Assembly: GCA_965268675.1 (NCBI GenBank)
Contig: OZ254179.1
Location: 310,001-374,000 of the forward strand
Length of the DNA: 64,000 bases
DNA from: AAA044-D11 sp009705075
GTDB lineage: Bacteria; Actinomycetota; Actinomycetes; Nanopelagicales; Nanopelagicaceae
Reading direction: 5' to 3'
Shown: piece after piece, positions 24,818 to 33,256 of the stretch
Numbering within the stretch: position 1 is the first letter of the stretch
Layout of the letters: every line of letters begins with the position of its first letter
The notes under the pieces: model-generated
Databases searched by the model: none
Seen by the model: the letters and a program-made list of their open reading frames with translations, nothing else
Told to the model about the DNA's origin: nothing
Made by a program: the position numbers and the translations under genes

Positions 24818-26419
24818 ATGAAGAGATTCATAGTTGCTTTTCTCTTGGCGGTATTCGCCATTCAAACTCCCGCTATTGGCGCCCCAGCAAGTGATGGACC
24901 AATAATTTTCGTAATTGATACCAGCGGTTCCATGAAGACTGAGAAACTTATGGCGGTTAAAACCGCAGTGAAAGAGATAGTAAATAATTTAAAGCAGAAC
25001 CAAGAAGTTGGAATAATCTCATTTAGTGAGGCCGTTCTAACGGTTCTTCCACCAAGTCGCGATCTAAAGATTGCAATTGAGAAAATTGACTCGCTATTTG
25101 CAGGTGGCGACACTTCAATGTATGACGCGGTGGAAGTAGCAATAAATATTGATTCAACGCCCAAGCCTAGCCAGATTGTTTTGATAAGCGACGGCGAAGA
25201 TACGACGAGCAATATTGGGCTAGACCAATTAATAGCAGATGCCACCACTGCGGGAATTCAAATTAATACAATCGGCGTACAGGTTACAAAAGCACAACGG
25301 AATATCCTCACCGCTATTGCAGAAGCAGGGCTAGGCAGTTTCTATGAGGTAACGGATATTTCAACCTTGATTCAAACCTATCAAGCCATTCTTGAAGAGA
25401 GCTTAGATACTGCAACAAATACGGTTTCAGAAGAACCAGAATTAACGGGCAAGATATTTCTCGATAGAAATGTATATGTTGAAGTAGGTATAGCAACTAT
25501 CGCTACGATATTTATATTCCTTCTATTCATGAATATCTATCGGAGAGTCCGGAACCGGGAACGTCAAATTGCGAGAGTCAAGACGTTACAGAAATATTCA
25601 TACCGAAAAGTTAGAAAGACCTCTAATAGGATAAGAGTTTCGATCACTTCATACAGCTTTATTCCAAATCGAGTTGAAAAAGCGATGCGTGCAAAGCTCG
25701 AGTTGATTCATAGTGATATGCGTTATGAAACCGTGATCCATATTCTGATGGGGTTATGGGCGTTCTTAGTAGCTTTATTTACGTTGGCGTTGCACTCATT
25801 CATAGTCGCACTTATCTTCGCAAGCCTCTCCCTGCCCCTAATCTTCAGAGCCGTAACAAATAGCATCCGTGCCAAGCAGAAGCAGAAATTTGCGGAAGAG
25901 TTGCCAGAACTCCTTAATATTTTAGCCAGCGCGCTTCGTGCTGGGCTGAGTTTGCCGCAGGGGCTGGAAGCCTTTGCTACCGACAGCAAAGGCGAAGTCG
26001 CTCGCGAAATTCGGCGCACAATCGGTGAGATCAGAGTTGGAACCCCAATTGATGAAGCTTTGATGGGTGTAGCAGAACGCATGGAGAGTGAAGATTTGAA
26101 GTGGGCAGTTACTGCGCTATCAATTCAACGTGTGGTTGGAGGCAGTATGGCAACAATTCTGACTACGACATTTGAAACAGTTAAGGCTCGGGCCGAGATT
26201 CGCCGAGAGGTAAAAACGCTTTCAGCGGAAGGAAAGTTATCTGCCTACGTTTTAATCGCACTACCTCTGGGAATTTTCTCTTTCCTATTCCTCACGCGTA
26301 GAGAATATGTCAAAGTTTTTTGGACTGATCCAGCAGGCATTTTCCTACTCGTCGTAATTGGTATCGCGCTCTCAATCGGCTGGGCTTGGATGAAGAAGAT
26401 TGTTGAGATAAAAATATGA
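24818..26419 (+). CDS. tadB: VWA domain-TadB fusion, pilus platform protein
   Basis: A 533-residue protein in two parts. Residues 1-22 are a signal peptide; residues 28-195 form a von Willebrand A domain with a complete MIDAS: DTSGS at 34-38, T99 and D125. A membrane helix (221-240) follows, then a basic stretch, two helices near 305-345, and a T2SSF/TadB domain (LPELLNILASALRAGLSLPQGLEAF, VGTPIDEALMGVAERM, VVGGSMATILTTTFETV) with two C-terminal helices. The VWA part should be outside and the T2SSF domain inside. TadB with TadC forms the inner-membrane platform worked by TadA. The fusion puts an adhesion- or sensor-like domain on the machine itself. It overlaps tadC by ATGA. Confidence 0.88.
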   Translation: MKRFIVAFLLAVFAIQTPAIGAPASDGPIIFVIDTSGSMKTEKLMAVKTAVKEIVNNLKQNQEVGIISFSEAVLTVLPPSRDLKIAIEKIDSLFAGGDTSMYDAVEVAINIDSTPKPSQIVLISDGEDTTSNIGLDQLIADATTAGIQINTIGVQVTKAQRNILTAIAEAGLGSFYEVTDISTLIQTYQAILEESLDTATNTVSEEPELTGKIFLDRNVYVEVGIATIATIFIFLLFMNIYRRVRNRERQIARVKTLQKYSYRKVRKTSNRIRVSITSYSFIPNRVEKAMRAKLELIHSDMRYETVIHILMGLWAFLVALFTLALHSFIVALIFASLSLPLIFRAVTNSIRAKQKQKFAEELPELLNILASALRAGLSLPQGLEAFATDSKGEVAREIRRTIGEIRVGTPIDEALMGVAERMESEDLKWAVTALSIQRVVGGSMATILTTTFETVKARAEIRREVKTLSAEGKLSAYVLIALPLGIFSFLFLTRREYVKVFWTDPAGIFLLVVIGIALSIGWAWMKKIVEIKI

Positions 26420-27576
26420 GTGAGAAAATACTTAACCTTCTGCCACTCATCTCTGGCTTACTCGTAGCCATAACATTCTTTAAAGTCGCCAGAATCGGAA
26501 CTCAAGCTTTAAGTAACTTTAGAATGCGCGTTAAGCGATTAGAGATTGTTCGAACCTATCAAATTGCAGGAAAGACCGGGGCTAAGAAAGTTTCAAAGCA
26601 GTTAAATATGGCTAAGTTGATTGCCGGATCTTACGGTGATCGCCTAGTTAGAGATCGATACCGTTCAAAGCTTGAAGGTTTGCTTGTAAATTCCGGTGAC
26701 TGGGAGACTAAAAAATATTCCAGCCTCGTTCAGCGGAAAATTATTCTGGCAGTTCTTGGTTTTTTCCTTGGATTCTTCCTGCTATTAATTCGCAATATTC
26801 AACTTTTCCCTCTCTTTATCGCAATTGTGACAATCTCATATTTTCTTCCAGATGTCGAGAGATTCCTGCAGCGAATCACCGGTTTGCGGTATCGAACAAA
26901 GCTTGAGACTTTGTTAGACCAAGCGGGCAGCTGGAAAGAAAATGATTATTTTGTATTGATTCGTCGCAAGATTATCTTTGGCTTAAATAGTTTTGTTGTT
27001 AGCTACCTTTATCTGATTGCAAAAGACAAAAGCTATGGCAGTCTTTTATTCAGTATTTTCGCAATCTTCTTAGGATTCTTTATTCCGGATTTATTACTAC
27101 AAAATAAGGTTCTGAAGCGAAAGGAAGCACTTGCTGATTCGCTTCCAGATGCAATCGACATGCTACAAATGTGCGTTAGCGCTGGCTTGGCATTCCCGGC
27201 GGCGCTTTCTAAGGTTGCAGAAACCCAGAATGGACCAGTTGCCGAAGAATTTGCTCGTGTAACGGCAGAAGTTCAGTTAGGCCAAGCAAGATCTGAAGCA
27301 CTTGCTGCAATGGCAGAACGTACTCAAGAAGTGAATATTCAGAAATTTGTGGGTGCAATGATGCAGGTAGATAGATTCGGTATTCCAGTAGGCAATGTTC
27401 TGATTGAGCAATCTAAGGAGATGAGATCTGCGCGCCGGGAACGAGCACGAGAACGCGGTCAGAAAGTTCCGGTGAAGATTTTGGCACCGATTATGCTCTG
27501 CTTCCTACCTACGGTTCTCTTGATAATCCTCGGACCAGCAGTTATCTCGATTATGCGAGCATTTGGTTCCAATTAA
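26416..27576 (+). CDS. tadC: Pilus platform protein TadC
   Basis: A 386-residue T2SSF protein: N-terminal helix (about 6-25), a pair of helices near 113-145, a pair near 190-225, the conserved cytoplasmic domain LPDAIDMLQMCVSAGLAFPAALSKVAE with VQLGQARSEALAAMAERTQ and MMQVDRFGIPVGNVL, and a C-terminal helix. It partners TadB in the membrane platform. It overlaps tadB by four bases and the peptidase gene by one (TAATG). Confidence 0.9.
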   Translation: MSEKILNLLPLISGLLVAITFFKVARIGTQALSNFRMRVKRLEIVRTYQIAGKTGAKKVSKQLNMAKLIAGSYGDRLVRDRYRSKLEGLLVNSGDWETKKYSSLVQRKIILAVLGFFLGFFLLLIRNIQLFPLFIAIVTISYFLPDVERFLQRITGLRYRTKLETLLDQAGSWKENDYFVLIRRKIIFGLNSFVVSYLYLIAKDKSYGSLLFSIFAIFLGFFIPDLLLQNKVLKRKEALADSLPDAIDMLQMCVSAGLAFPAALSKVAETQNGPVAEEFARVTAEVQLGQARSEALAAMAERTQEVNIQKFVGAMMQVDRFGIPVGNVLIEQSKEMRSARRERARERGQKVPVKILAPIMLCFLPTVLLIILGPAVISIMRAFGSN

Positions 27577-28088
27577 TGTTTCTGTTAAATTTTTTACTTC
27601 CTGCAATTGTCATTTTTAAATTTAAGCTAACAATCGTTACCTTCGGGCTTCTTCCATTTGCTGCGGTTTCTTTTGCACTTGTCAAGGAAGATTTCCGAAC
27701 AAAGCGGCTACCAAATCGAATTCTCTATCCAGCAACTCTAGCCACGATATTAATTATGGTTGTCGTTGCACTTGTTAGAGGAGATTTTTCTTTATTCTTA
27801 CAACCCTTTTTAAGAGGAGCGATTTCATTCTTTATCGCTCTCTTAATCTACCTAGTAGCTAAAGGTGGATTCGGAGCAGGAGATATCAAACTTTTTTTCC
27901 TCACTGGCCTCGCTCTCGGAATATTCTCTACAGCGCATGTAATTGCAGGAGCAGTTTTTGCTTGCATAGGCGTTGCAGCATATGCAATATTTCTGATGCT
28001 GACCAAGCGAGCATCAGCGAAAAACACCGTGCCTTTTGGCCCCTTTATTATCGGGGGCAGTTGGCTTGCAATATTCCTATTTAATTAA
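27576..28088 (+). CDS. Type IV prepilin peptidase (A24 family, TadV/CpaA-like)
   Basis: A 170-residue polytopic protein with the two catalytic aspartates of the A24 family: one in VKEDFRTKRLPNRI (about residue 38) and one in KGGFGAGDIKLFFLTGLALG (GxGD motif, about residue 105). It lacks the N-methylating domain, as in TadV/CpaA. It would process Flp and the TadE/TadG-like proteins of the same operon. It is the last gene; its stop overlaps the stop of the convergent Fn3 gene within TTAA (28085-28088). Confidence 0.88.
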   Translation: MFLLNFLLPAIVIFKFKLTIVTFGLLPFAAVSFALVKEDFRTKRLPNRILYPATLATILIMVVVALVRGDFSLFLQPFLRGAISFFIALLIYLVAKGGFGAGDIKLFFLTGLALGIFSTAHVIAGAVFACIGVAAYAIFLMLTKRASAKNTVPFGPFIIGGSWLAIFLFN

Positions 28089-29200
28089 GGCAGCGGATTA
28101 ACAGTGATTGATAAGGAACTAGATCCTGCCGAGAGGCTAAATGCATAGATTGTTATTGGTTCTGCTAAGAAAAGAAAAGCATTATTAGATCCACCATTAG
28201 AAGGATCATTAATTGGATGACCTACAGCAGGAACCGTTGTTGCGTTAGCCCAAGTATTAACAAGCGTTCCGCCTGTAACAGTAAAAGTAAATGAATTGGT
28301 TGCAGGAATACCTACATACATATCGTATGTATAAACTCCTTGGACCAATGGCCCTGAGGCTGGATCTAAGGAAATTGCAGTGACACCTTGTCTTCCGGTT
28401 TCATCCGCATAATCGAGAGTGACCGTAGGCACCGCAAATGTTGTTGGGATGTTACCTAAACCGTTAAGGATATAAGAAAGGCTTCCAACTGGATTAGGAG
28501 TGGTTGTGCAAGCTGAACTCGCAGTTGACCACGCGCCCCAACCGTTTGCGTTATGTGCAGCAACCTGGAAAATATAACTCTGACCCGAAGTAAGACCAGT
28601 TATAACTAGTGAAGTTAAATTTGTGAAACCAGCAGATGTCCAGCTAACGCCAGCATTTGAAGAATATCTAACTTCGTAGTTATCAATCACCGCATACCCT
28701 GGAGCATTAATCGCGGACCAGGAAATACTTGCATTCGCTGCGCAAGCGGTAACTGTTGGGGCAAGAAGTGTTTGTGGAACTAAATCCTCAATTTCTATTC
28801 CGGAATTACAGCCTTCATCATCGCCGTCATCATCGCGGTCGCTGGATTTATTGGATTTGCTAGTTGATGATTCGCTCTCGTGGCCATCATCGCCACACTC
28901 TTCATCGTGATTTTCTCTATATTCTTTGGATTCGGAATCCTCACGGGATTGCCATGGACCCTTTGGCTTTGAAGACTTCTCTGGCAGTGAAGGCAGCTTT
29001 ACAGCTTCCTTAGCTTTATTAATGTTCTCTAGAGTTTTGCGATCAGCAGAAAAACTCTTCTTTTCAAAAAAGGATTTTACTTCTGTAATACTTTGGACTG
29101 AAGGCTTGCTCGCTACGGCTACTGTCGGGCTGGCCGTGAGCGCCAAAGCGAAAAGGGCTGCAACCGTGTAGACCCGAAATTTAGAGGAAGAATTACGCAT
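28085..29200 (-). CDS. Acidic secreted protein with a fibronectin type III domain
   Basis: A 371-residue exported protein. Signal peptide about 1-30 (ALFALALTASPTVAVAS); then a charged, low-complexity stretch (about 60-140) with SESSTSKSNKSSDRDDDGDDEG; then one Fn3 domain (about 147-232; PTVTACAANASISWSAI, VDNYEVRY-like strand, TSLVITGLTSGQSYIFQVAAHNANGWGAWS); and a C-terminal beta-rich domain of unknown type ending ITVNPLP. No sorting signal or membrane anchor is seen. A ribosome site AGGAG is 9 bases before the ATG and a TAGAAT -10 lies at 29236-29231. It converges on the Tad operon and could be a pilus- or surface-associated protein, but nothing proves that. Confidence 0.75.
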   Translation of the reverse strand: MRNSSSKFRVYTVAALFALALTASPTVAVASKPSVQSITEVKSFFEKKSFSADRKTLENINKAKEAVKLPSLPEKSSKPKGPWQSREDSESKEYRENHDEECGDDGHESESSTSKSNKSSDRDDDGDDEGCNSGIEIEDLVPQTLLAPTVTACAANASISWSAINAPGYAVIDNYEVRYSSNAGVSWTSAGFTNLTSLVITGLTSGQSYIFQVAAHNANGWGAWSTASSACTTTPNPVGSLSYILNGLGNIPTTFAVPTVTLDYADETGRQGVTAISLDPASGPLVQGVYTYDMYVGIPATNSFTFTVTGGTLVNTWANATTVPAVGHPINDPSNGGSNNAFLFLAEPITIYAFSLSAGSSSLSITVNPLP

Positions 29201-29330
29201 AGCACGAGCTCCTTTTTGATAATTAGTTGGATTCTACCGAAATACATTCACAAAACTGTGTTGGACGCAATAAACAAGCGACATTTTGAGAAAAATGGGT
29301 TAACAGCAGGGATGGCACTCTCATTGCATT

Positions 29331-29336
29331 TACTAT
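29331..29336 (+). promoter_or_regulatory. Leaderless -10 of the DUF4429-like gene
   Basis: TACTAT is followed by six bases and the ATG at 29343; no ribosome site is present. Confidence 0.5.
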
Positions 29337-29342
29337 GTATGT

Positions 29343-29711
29343 ATGGAAGCACAAGGAGCCGATGGAATCATCGCAGCTAACGAGACCCATGTGACCATTA
29401 CTTGGAAAACCCTGAGAGGTCGACTGAGTTCAATTGATGGATCAAACCTCGAAGTTATTCCAATCTCCAGAATTTTCGACACAGTGCTAATCCCAGCAAC
29501 ACCAGGAAGCAAAGGCTGTTTGCAATTTAGCCTTATTGGCAATGAAAACCCGCTAACTTTTGAAGAAAACTGGATGTCCAATTTACGAAAAAATAAGACC
29601 ACGCATGCAGTGCTATTTCATTTGCCTTCACAATTTCAGATAAATGCCCTTCGAACCTTTGTGCACGAAAGAATTAGTTACTTACGTAGCAATCAATCGC
29701 AGATTATTTAG
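29343..29711 (+). CDS. Small PH-like (DUF4429-type) protein
   Basis: A 122-residue soluble protein with no signal peptide or membrane helix. The first 75 residues, ANETHVTITWKTLRGRL, then IPISRIFDTVLIPATPGSKGCLQFSLIG and N-PLTFE, follow the pattern of DUF4429 bacterial PH-like domains (strand-turn-strand with IPLSQI and a G-x-x-Q-F-x-L strand). The rest is helical (INALRTFVHERISYLRS). Function unknown. It stands alone with its own leaderless promoter. Confidence 0.6.
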   Translation: MEAQGADGIIAANETHVTITWKTLRGRLSSIDGSNLEVIPISRIFDTVLIPATPGSKGCLQFSLIGNENPLTFEENWMSNLRKNKTTHAVLFHLPSQFQINALRTFVHERISYLRSNQSQII

Positions 29712-30123
29712 GAAGAAGCTTTAAGTCTGCTCATTCGAGTCCCAAATACCTTCACGGTAATCTCAATTTTGTTACAAGCTTTACTAATTCCAGTAACTTG
29801 GAAGGCTCTCAAAAGTAAATAAAGGTTCATTCAAAAAGGGCACCTACAAACCATTAAATGTTGCCCCAGTTACTTCAGCAAGATTTTTTCTCATCGCCGT
29901 AATTGTTGCTCCAATAGATCCCTGGTTAGGCGAGAATGAAGCAACGGCAGGGTGCTAGCCTGAGACTCTCGCAAAATCATACAAAATCTCTTTTAAGAAT
30001 TTCTTTCTCTCATAAGATTGGCGCTAGAAGGTGGTTACAACCCAATTCGGGCTGTATACCCTTTTCAATTAATTGGATATACCTCCGACTTTCGGAGAAC
30101 ATTCCACAAGTTACAGCTAATTG
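29712..30123 (+). other. Gene-poor stretch, possible coding remnant
   Basis: No convincing gene. On the minus strand a 36-codon open stretch between TAG codons at 29957 and 29846 reads like protein (contains NQGSIGATITAMRKNLAEVTG), and the 22 codons above it in the same frame (before 29957, after a stop near 30025) also look plausible, so a short decayed gene is possible. There is no start codon with a ribosome site and no known family. A short palindrome AATTAATT lies near 30069. Confidence 0.25.
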
Positions 30124-30196
30124 TGGGTTGTGAGGGACTCGAACCCCCGACCCGGTGATTAAGAGTCACCTGCTCTACCAACTGAGCTAACAACCC
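30124..30196 (-). tRNA. tRNA-Lys (anticodon CTT)
   Basis: The reverse strand folds into a cloverleaf: acceptor GGGTTGT/ACAACCC, D arm TAGCTCAGTTGGTAGAGC, anticodon loop CTCTTAA with CTT, T arm GGGTTCGAGTCC, discriminator A. CCA is not encoded (the next bases read CAA), unlike the other four tRNA genes of the window. Confidence 0.95.
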
Positions 30197-30267
30197 GAGC
30201 TCATTCAAAGAGGGAAACTTCGAATGCAGAGGCGAACCTACCAGCGAGATTGCCTTGTTGCAAAAGC

Positions 30268-30606
30268 CTAAAGCGCGTCTGTTCCTCGCTCATTTGTGCG
30301 AACTCTGACGACGGTCTCGACTGGGGTAACCCAAACTTTGCCATCGCCGATAGAGCCTGAATTTGCCGTGTCTACAACCAAATCAAGGATGCGATTGAGA
30401 TCTGCATCATCGACAAGTACTTCAATTCGAACTTTTGGAATTAGATCAACAATGTATTCAGCACCGCGATAAATCTCGGTGTGGCCTTTCTGGCGACCAA
30501 ATCCACTTGCTTCTGAGACAGTCATTCCGTGGACACCATTTGATTGCAGAGCAACTTTGATGTCATCGACTCTTGCTGGTTTCACGATTGCGGTGATTAG
30601 TTTCAT
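30268..30606 (-). CDS. glnK: Nitrogen regulatory protein PII (GlnK/GlnB)
   Basis: A 112-residue PII protein: MKLITAIVKPARVDDIKVAL start, the T-loop GRQKGHTEIYRGAEYIVDLIPK with the modifiable tyrosine of RGAEY, and the C-terminal GSIGDGKVWVTPVETVVRVRTNERG that binds ATP/ADP and 2-oxoglutarate. As the gene follows amtB by 19 bases, it is the GlnK type, which blocks AmtB when nitrogen is ample. In actinobacteria PII is adenylylated on the T-loop tyrosine; the modifying enzyme is not in the window. Confidence 0.95.
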   Translation of the reverse strand: MKLITAIVKPARVDDIKVALQSNGVHGMTVSEASGFGRQKGHTEIYRGAEYIVDLIPKVRIEVLVDDADLNRILDLVVDTANSGSIGDGKVWVTPVETVVRVRTNERGTDAL

Positions 30607-30625
30607 TATTTAATCCTAGTTCTAG

Positions 30626-31894
30626 TTATCGACTTGTAAATGGGTTGATGTCATATGCAGATTCAGCATGCGTCGTGGTGTCGAGGCCTTCGAGCTCAAC
30701 ATCGCGGCGGACTCTAAATCCAATGGTCTTCTGGATAATTTTTGCGATGATGAAAGTTGCTGTGAAGGAATATGCCGCGGTAGCAAGGATTGCGATGACT
30801 TGTTTTGTTAGTAGCGATGGCGAACCTGAAACGAATAGACCATTGCCGCCAAGTACATTTACAGTCTTTGTGCCAATCAGGCCGATTGCTAGCATTCCAA
30901 CAATTCCACCAAAGCCATGAACTCCAACAACGTCGAGTGAGTCATCGTAATTAAATTTATATTTGCGAGATACAGCCCACGCAGAAACGACGCCACCAAC
31001 TAAGCCAATTGCTAGTGCGCCAAGGGGCGTGACGTATCCGCAAGCAGGTGTGATCGCGACTGCGCCGGCAATTGCGCCAGATGCAACACCAAGAGTTGTT
31101 GCTTTGCCACCTTTAATTTTTTCATAAATCAACCAAGACATTGCTGCTCCTGCAGTTGCGACTTGGGTATTAATCATTGCGGTTGCAGCAAGCCCAGATG
31201 CACCTAGTGCGGAACCTGCGTTGAAACCAAACCAACCAAACCAGAGCATTCCGGCGCCAAGTAAAACAAGTGGCATGTTGTGTGGGCGCATTGGATCGCG
31301 CTTGAAGCCTTCGCGCTTTCCGAGAACTATTGCAAGTGCAAGTGCAGCAGCACCTGAGTTGATTTCAACAACTGTGCCTCCAGCAAAATCAAGTGCACCA
31401 AGTTTGTCGATGATCCAACCACCGTTGCCACCTTGAGATGCAAAGGCCCAGTGGGCGATTGGTGCGTAAACCAAAGTTATCCAAACACCAACGAAGATAA
31501 CCCAAGAACTATATTTCGCACGATCTGCAATTGCGCCAGAGAGAAGCGCGACAGTGATTATTGCGAAGGTAAGTTGAAACATCACAAATGCGAGCGCTGG
31601 AATTGTGTGGCCTTCGCCGCCAACGACCTGGTCGATAGTGTTATTTAGACCGATGTGATCAAAATTTCCGATAAGGCCGTTGCCTGTGTCTTTTCCAAAG
31701 ATGAGTGAATAGACATAGAGGACCCAGATAATTGTTGTAACACCAATTGCGGCAAATGACATCATCATCATATTCAAAGTGCTCTTTGCACGGACCATGC
31801 CACCGTAAAAGATTGCAAGCCCTGGTGTCATAAAGAGAACTAGGGCGCCACTCATTAGAACCCAAGCGGTATCGCCAGTATTAATGCCGGACAT
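30626..31894 (-). CDS. amtB: Ammonium transporter AmtB
   Basis: A 422-residue ammonium channel with about eleven membrane helices. Family landmarks: GALVLFMTPGLAIFYGGMVR, the DFAGGTVVEINSGAAALALA signature, AGMLWFGWFGFNAGSALG and DVVGVHGFGGIVGMLAIG, whose histidines line the conduction path. The start is the ATG at 31894, for which the extended ribosome site ACGAGGTGAT fits; GTG and ATG codons two positions upstream in frame are alternatives. It forms an operon with glnK downstream. Confidence 0.95.
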   Translation of the reverse strand: MSGINTGDTAWVLMSGALVLFMTPGLAIFYGGMVRAKSTLNMMMMSFAAIGVTTIIWVLYVYSLIFGKDTGNGLIGNFDHIGLNNTIDQVVGGEGHTIPALAFVMFQLTFAIITVALLSGAIADRAKYSSWVIFVGVWITLVYAPIAHWAFASQGGNGGWIIDKLGALDFAGGTVVEINSGAAALALAIVLGKREGFKRDPMRPHNMPLVLLGAGMLWFGWFGFNAGSALGASGLAATAMINTQVATAGAAMSWLIYEKIKGGKATTLGVASGAIAGAVAITPACGYVTPLGALAIGLVGGVVSAWAVSRKYKFNYDDSLDVVGVHGFGGIVGMLAIGLIGTKTVNVLGGNGLFVSGSPSLLTKQVIAILATAAYSFTATFIIAKIIQKTIGFRVRRDVELEGLDTTTHAESAYDINPFTSR

Positions 31895-31941
31895 CATCAC
31901 CTCGTTTTGTTAGGGGGGAATGAGTTAGATCAGATTATTTG

Positions 31942-32433
31942 TTAATGCTGCTTAAAACGATTGTAGGAATTTACTATCTCTTCCTGTGCGGCGTCGTGAT
32001 TTACCCATTCGCCACCGTGGACTTCTTTGCCGGGCTCGAGAGTTTTATAAACTTCAAAGAAGTGTTTGATTTCTTCAAGCTCGTAATAAGGGACATCGGC
32101 TAAATCTTTAAGACCAGACTTTCGTATATCTCCGGCCGCGACGCAGAGAAGTTTGTCATCGCCACCTTTCTCATCGGTCATGCGGAACATTCCGATAACG
32201 CGGCAGGAAACTACGCAACCAGGAAATGTTGGTTCATCTAACATGACAAGAGCGTCGAGTGGATCGCCATCGTTTGAGAGTGTATTTTTGACAAAGCCAT
32301 AATCGTGAGGGAAACGAGTTGCAGTAAATAGCATTCGGTCTAGGCGAACTTCACCGGTCTCATGATTGATTTCGTACTTGTTGCGTGAGCCAGCCGGGAT
32401 TTCGATTACGACGTCAAAGACCATTGATTCCAT
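31942..32433 (-). CDS. ppa: Inorganic pyrophosphatase
   Basis: A 163-residue family I soluble pyrophosphatase. DGDPLDALVMLDEP holds the D-x-D-P-x-D signature; the upstream FPHDYGFVKNTLSNDG and the lysine/arginine set (KYEINHETGEVRLDRML) complete the active site. It hydrolyses pyrophosphate and pulls biosynthetic reactions forward. Ribosome site AAGGAGA is 8 bases before the ATG. It lies 35 bases downstream of tRNA-His on the same strand. Confidence 0.95.
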   Translation of the reverse strand: MESMVFDVVIEIPAGSRNKYEINHETGEVRLDRMLFTATRFPHDYGFVKNTLSNDGDPLDALVMLDEPTFPGCVVSCRVIGMFRMTDEKGGDDKLLCVAAGDIRKSGLKDLADVPYYELEEIKHFFEVYKTLEPGKEVHGGEWVNHDAAQEEIVNSYNRFKQH

Positions 32434-32468
32434 GTTGGTCTCCTTTTAAATAACTGACTTGCAAAGAT

Positions 32469-32545
32469 TGGGGTGATCGACGGGGCTCGAACCCGCGACA
32501 TCTCGGACCACAACCGAGTGCTCTACCAGCTGAGCTACGACCACC
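32469..32545 (-). tRNA. tRNA-His (anticodon GTG)
   Basis: Reverse-strand cloverleaf: acceptor GTGGTCG/CGATCAC preceded by the extra G-1 and paired to discriminator C73, the identity feature of tRNA-His; D arm TAGCTCAGCTGGTAGAGC; anticodon stem CTCGG/CCGAG around TTGTGGT; T arm CGGGTTCGAGCCCCG. CCA is encoded (32471-32469). Confidence 0.96.
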
Positions 32546-32586
32546 ATGGATGCCTAATACTACGGCAATAAAAAGGTGAATTTTAT

Positions 32587-33147
32587 TTAATTGTTTGGGA
32601 TGAAGATGGCCTTGCGGTAATACTCGAGCTCTTCGATGGAATCTCGGATATCGCCGAGGGCGCGATGGTTGCCAGTCTTCTTCGGGGCGGCAAAATAAAC
32701 GCGGGGATACCAGCGACGGGCCAACTCTTTGATAGATGAAACATCGATGGTCCGATAATGAAGGTAAGAATTTAGTAGCGGCATATCGCGAGCGATAAAT
32801 GCGCGATCGGTGCCGACTGAATTTCCTGCCAGTGGCGATTTTCCAGCACCTGGTGCATATTTTTCGAGGTAGGCGATTATCTCTTCTTCGGCCTTTGAAG
32901 TTTCTACCCCACCAGGTATCTCGGTTATAAGCCCAGATTCGGTATGCATATTTGTCACGAACTCATTCATACCGCTGATCTGTTCCGGGGTGGCCTTTAT
33001 TACCAAGTCCACGCCTTCGCCCAGGATGTTTAGTTCAGAGTCAGTAACTAGAACCGCGATTTCAACCAATACATCTTTATTGAGGTCCAGGCCGGTCATC
33101 TCGCAATCGACCCAGATTAGGTTCGGGGATTCATTTTTATTGGCCAT
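32587..33147 (-). CDS. orn: Oligoribonuclease
   Basis: A 186-residue DEDDh exonuclease: WVDCEMTGLD (first D and E), the second D in NSVGTDRAFIARDMP, and the final HRALGDIRDSIEELEYYR with the catalytic histidine and aspartate. It degrades the last di- to short oligoribonucleotides, including pGpG. The ATG at 33147 is six bases after TAGGCT and has no ribosome site, so it is probably leaderless. It is divergent from pstC, and the phosphate box lies in the shared gap. Confidence 0.95.
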   Translation of the reverse strand: MANKNESPNLIWVDCEMTGLDLNKDVLVEIAVLVTDSELNILGEGVDLVIKATPEQISGMNEFVTNMHTESGLITEIPGGVETSKAEEEIIAYLEKYAPGAGKSPLAGNSVGTDRAFIARDMPLLNSYLHYRTIDVSSIKELARRWYPRVYFAAPKKTGNHRALGDIRDSIEELEYYRKAIFIPNN

Positions 33148-33153
33148 TGGGGG

Positions 33154-33159
33154 AGCCTA
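33154..33159 (-). promoter_or_regulatory. Leaderless -10 of orn
   Basis: On the minus strand TAGGCT is followed by CCCCCA and the orn ATG at 33147. Confidence 0.55.
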
Positions 33160-33184
33160 AACCAGAGGTGCCCGTGGACTGTAA

Positions 33185-33228
33185 TTTCACCATTCGTTCA
33201 CCTTGGGTTCACCTTCGTTCCACATTGA
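33185..33228 (+). promoter_or_regulatory. PhoP-type phosphate box before pstC
   Basis: Two near-identical 11-base direct repeats, GTTCACCTTGG (33196-33206) and GTTCACCTTCG (33207-33217), are flanked by weaker units at 33185-33195 (TTTCACCATTC) and 33218-33228 (TTCCACATTGA). Eleven-base units with GTTCACC are the binding sites of actinobacterial PhoP. The weak -10 AACAAT at 33245-33250 is six bases before the pstC GTG, as expected for an activated leaderless promoter. Confidence 0.75.
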
Positions 33229-33256
33229 AAAACCCAGGTGGCAGAACAATCAGCGC

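Noticed and set aside
29936..30133. 65-codon plus-strand open frame before tRNA-Lys
   Set aside because: No ribosome site or leaderless hexamer, runs into the tRNA gene, and its composition looks random.
33203..33256. pstC start at the TTG at 33203
   Set aside because: The extra codons run through the phosphate box repeats; the GTG at 33257 with AACAAT six bases upstream is better.
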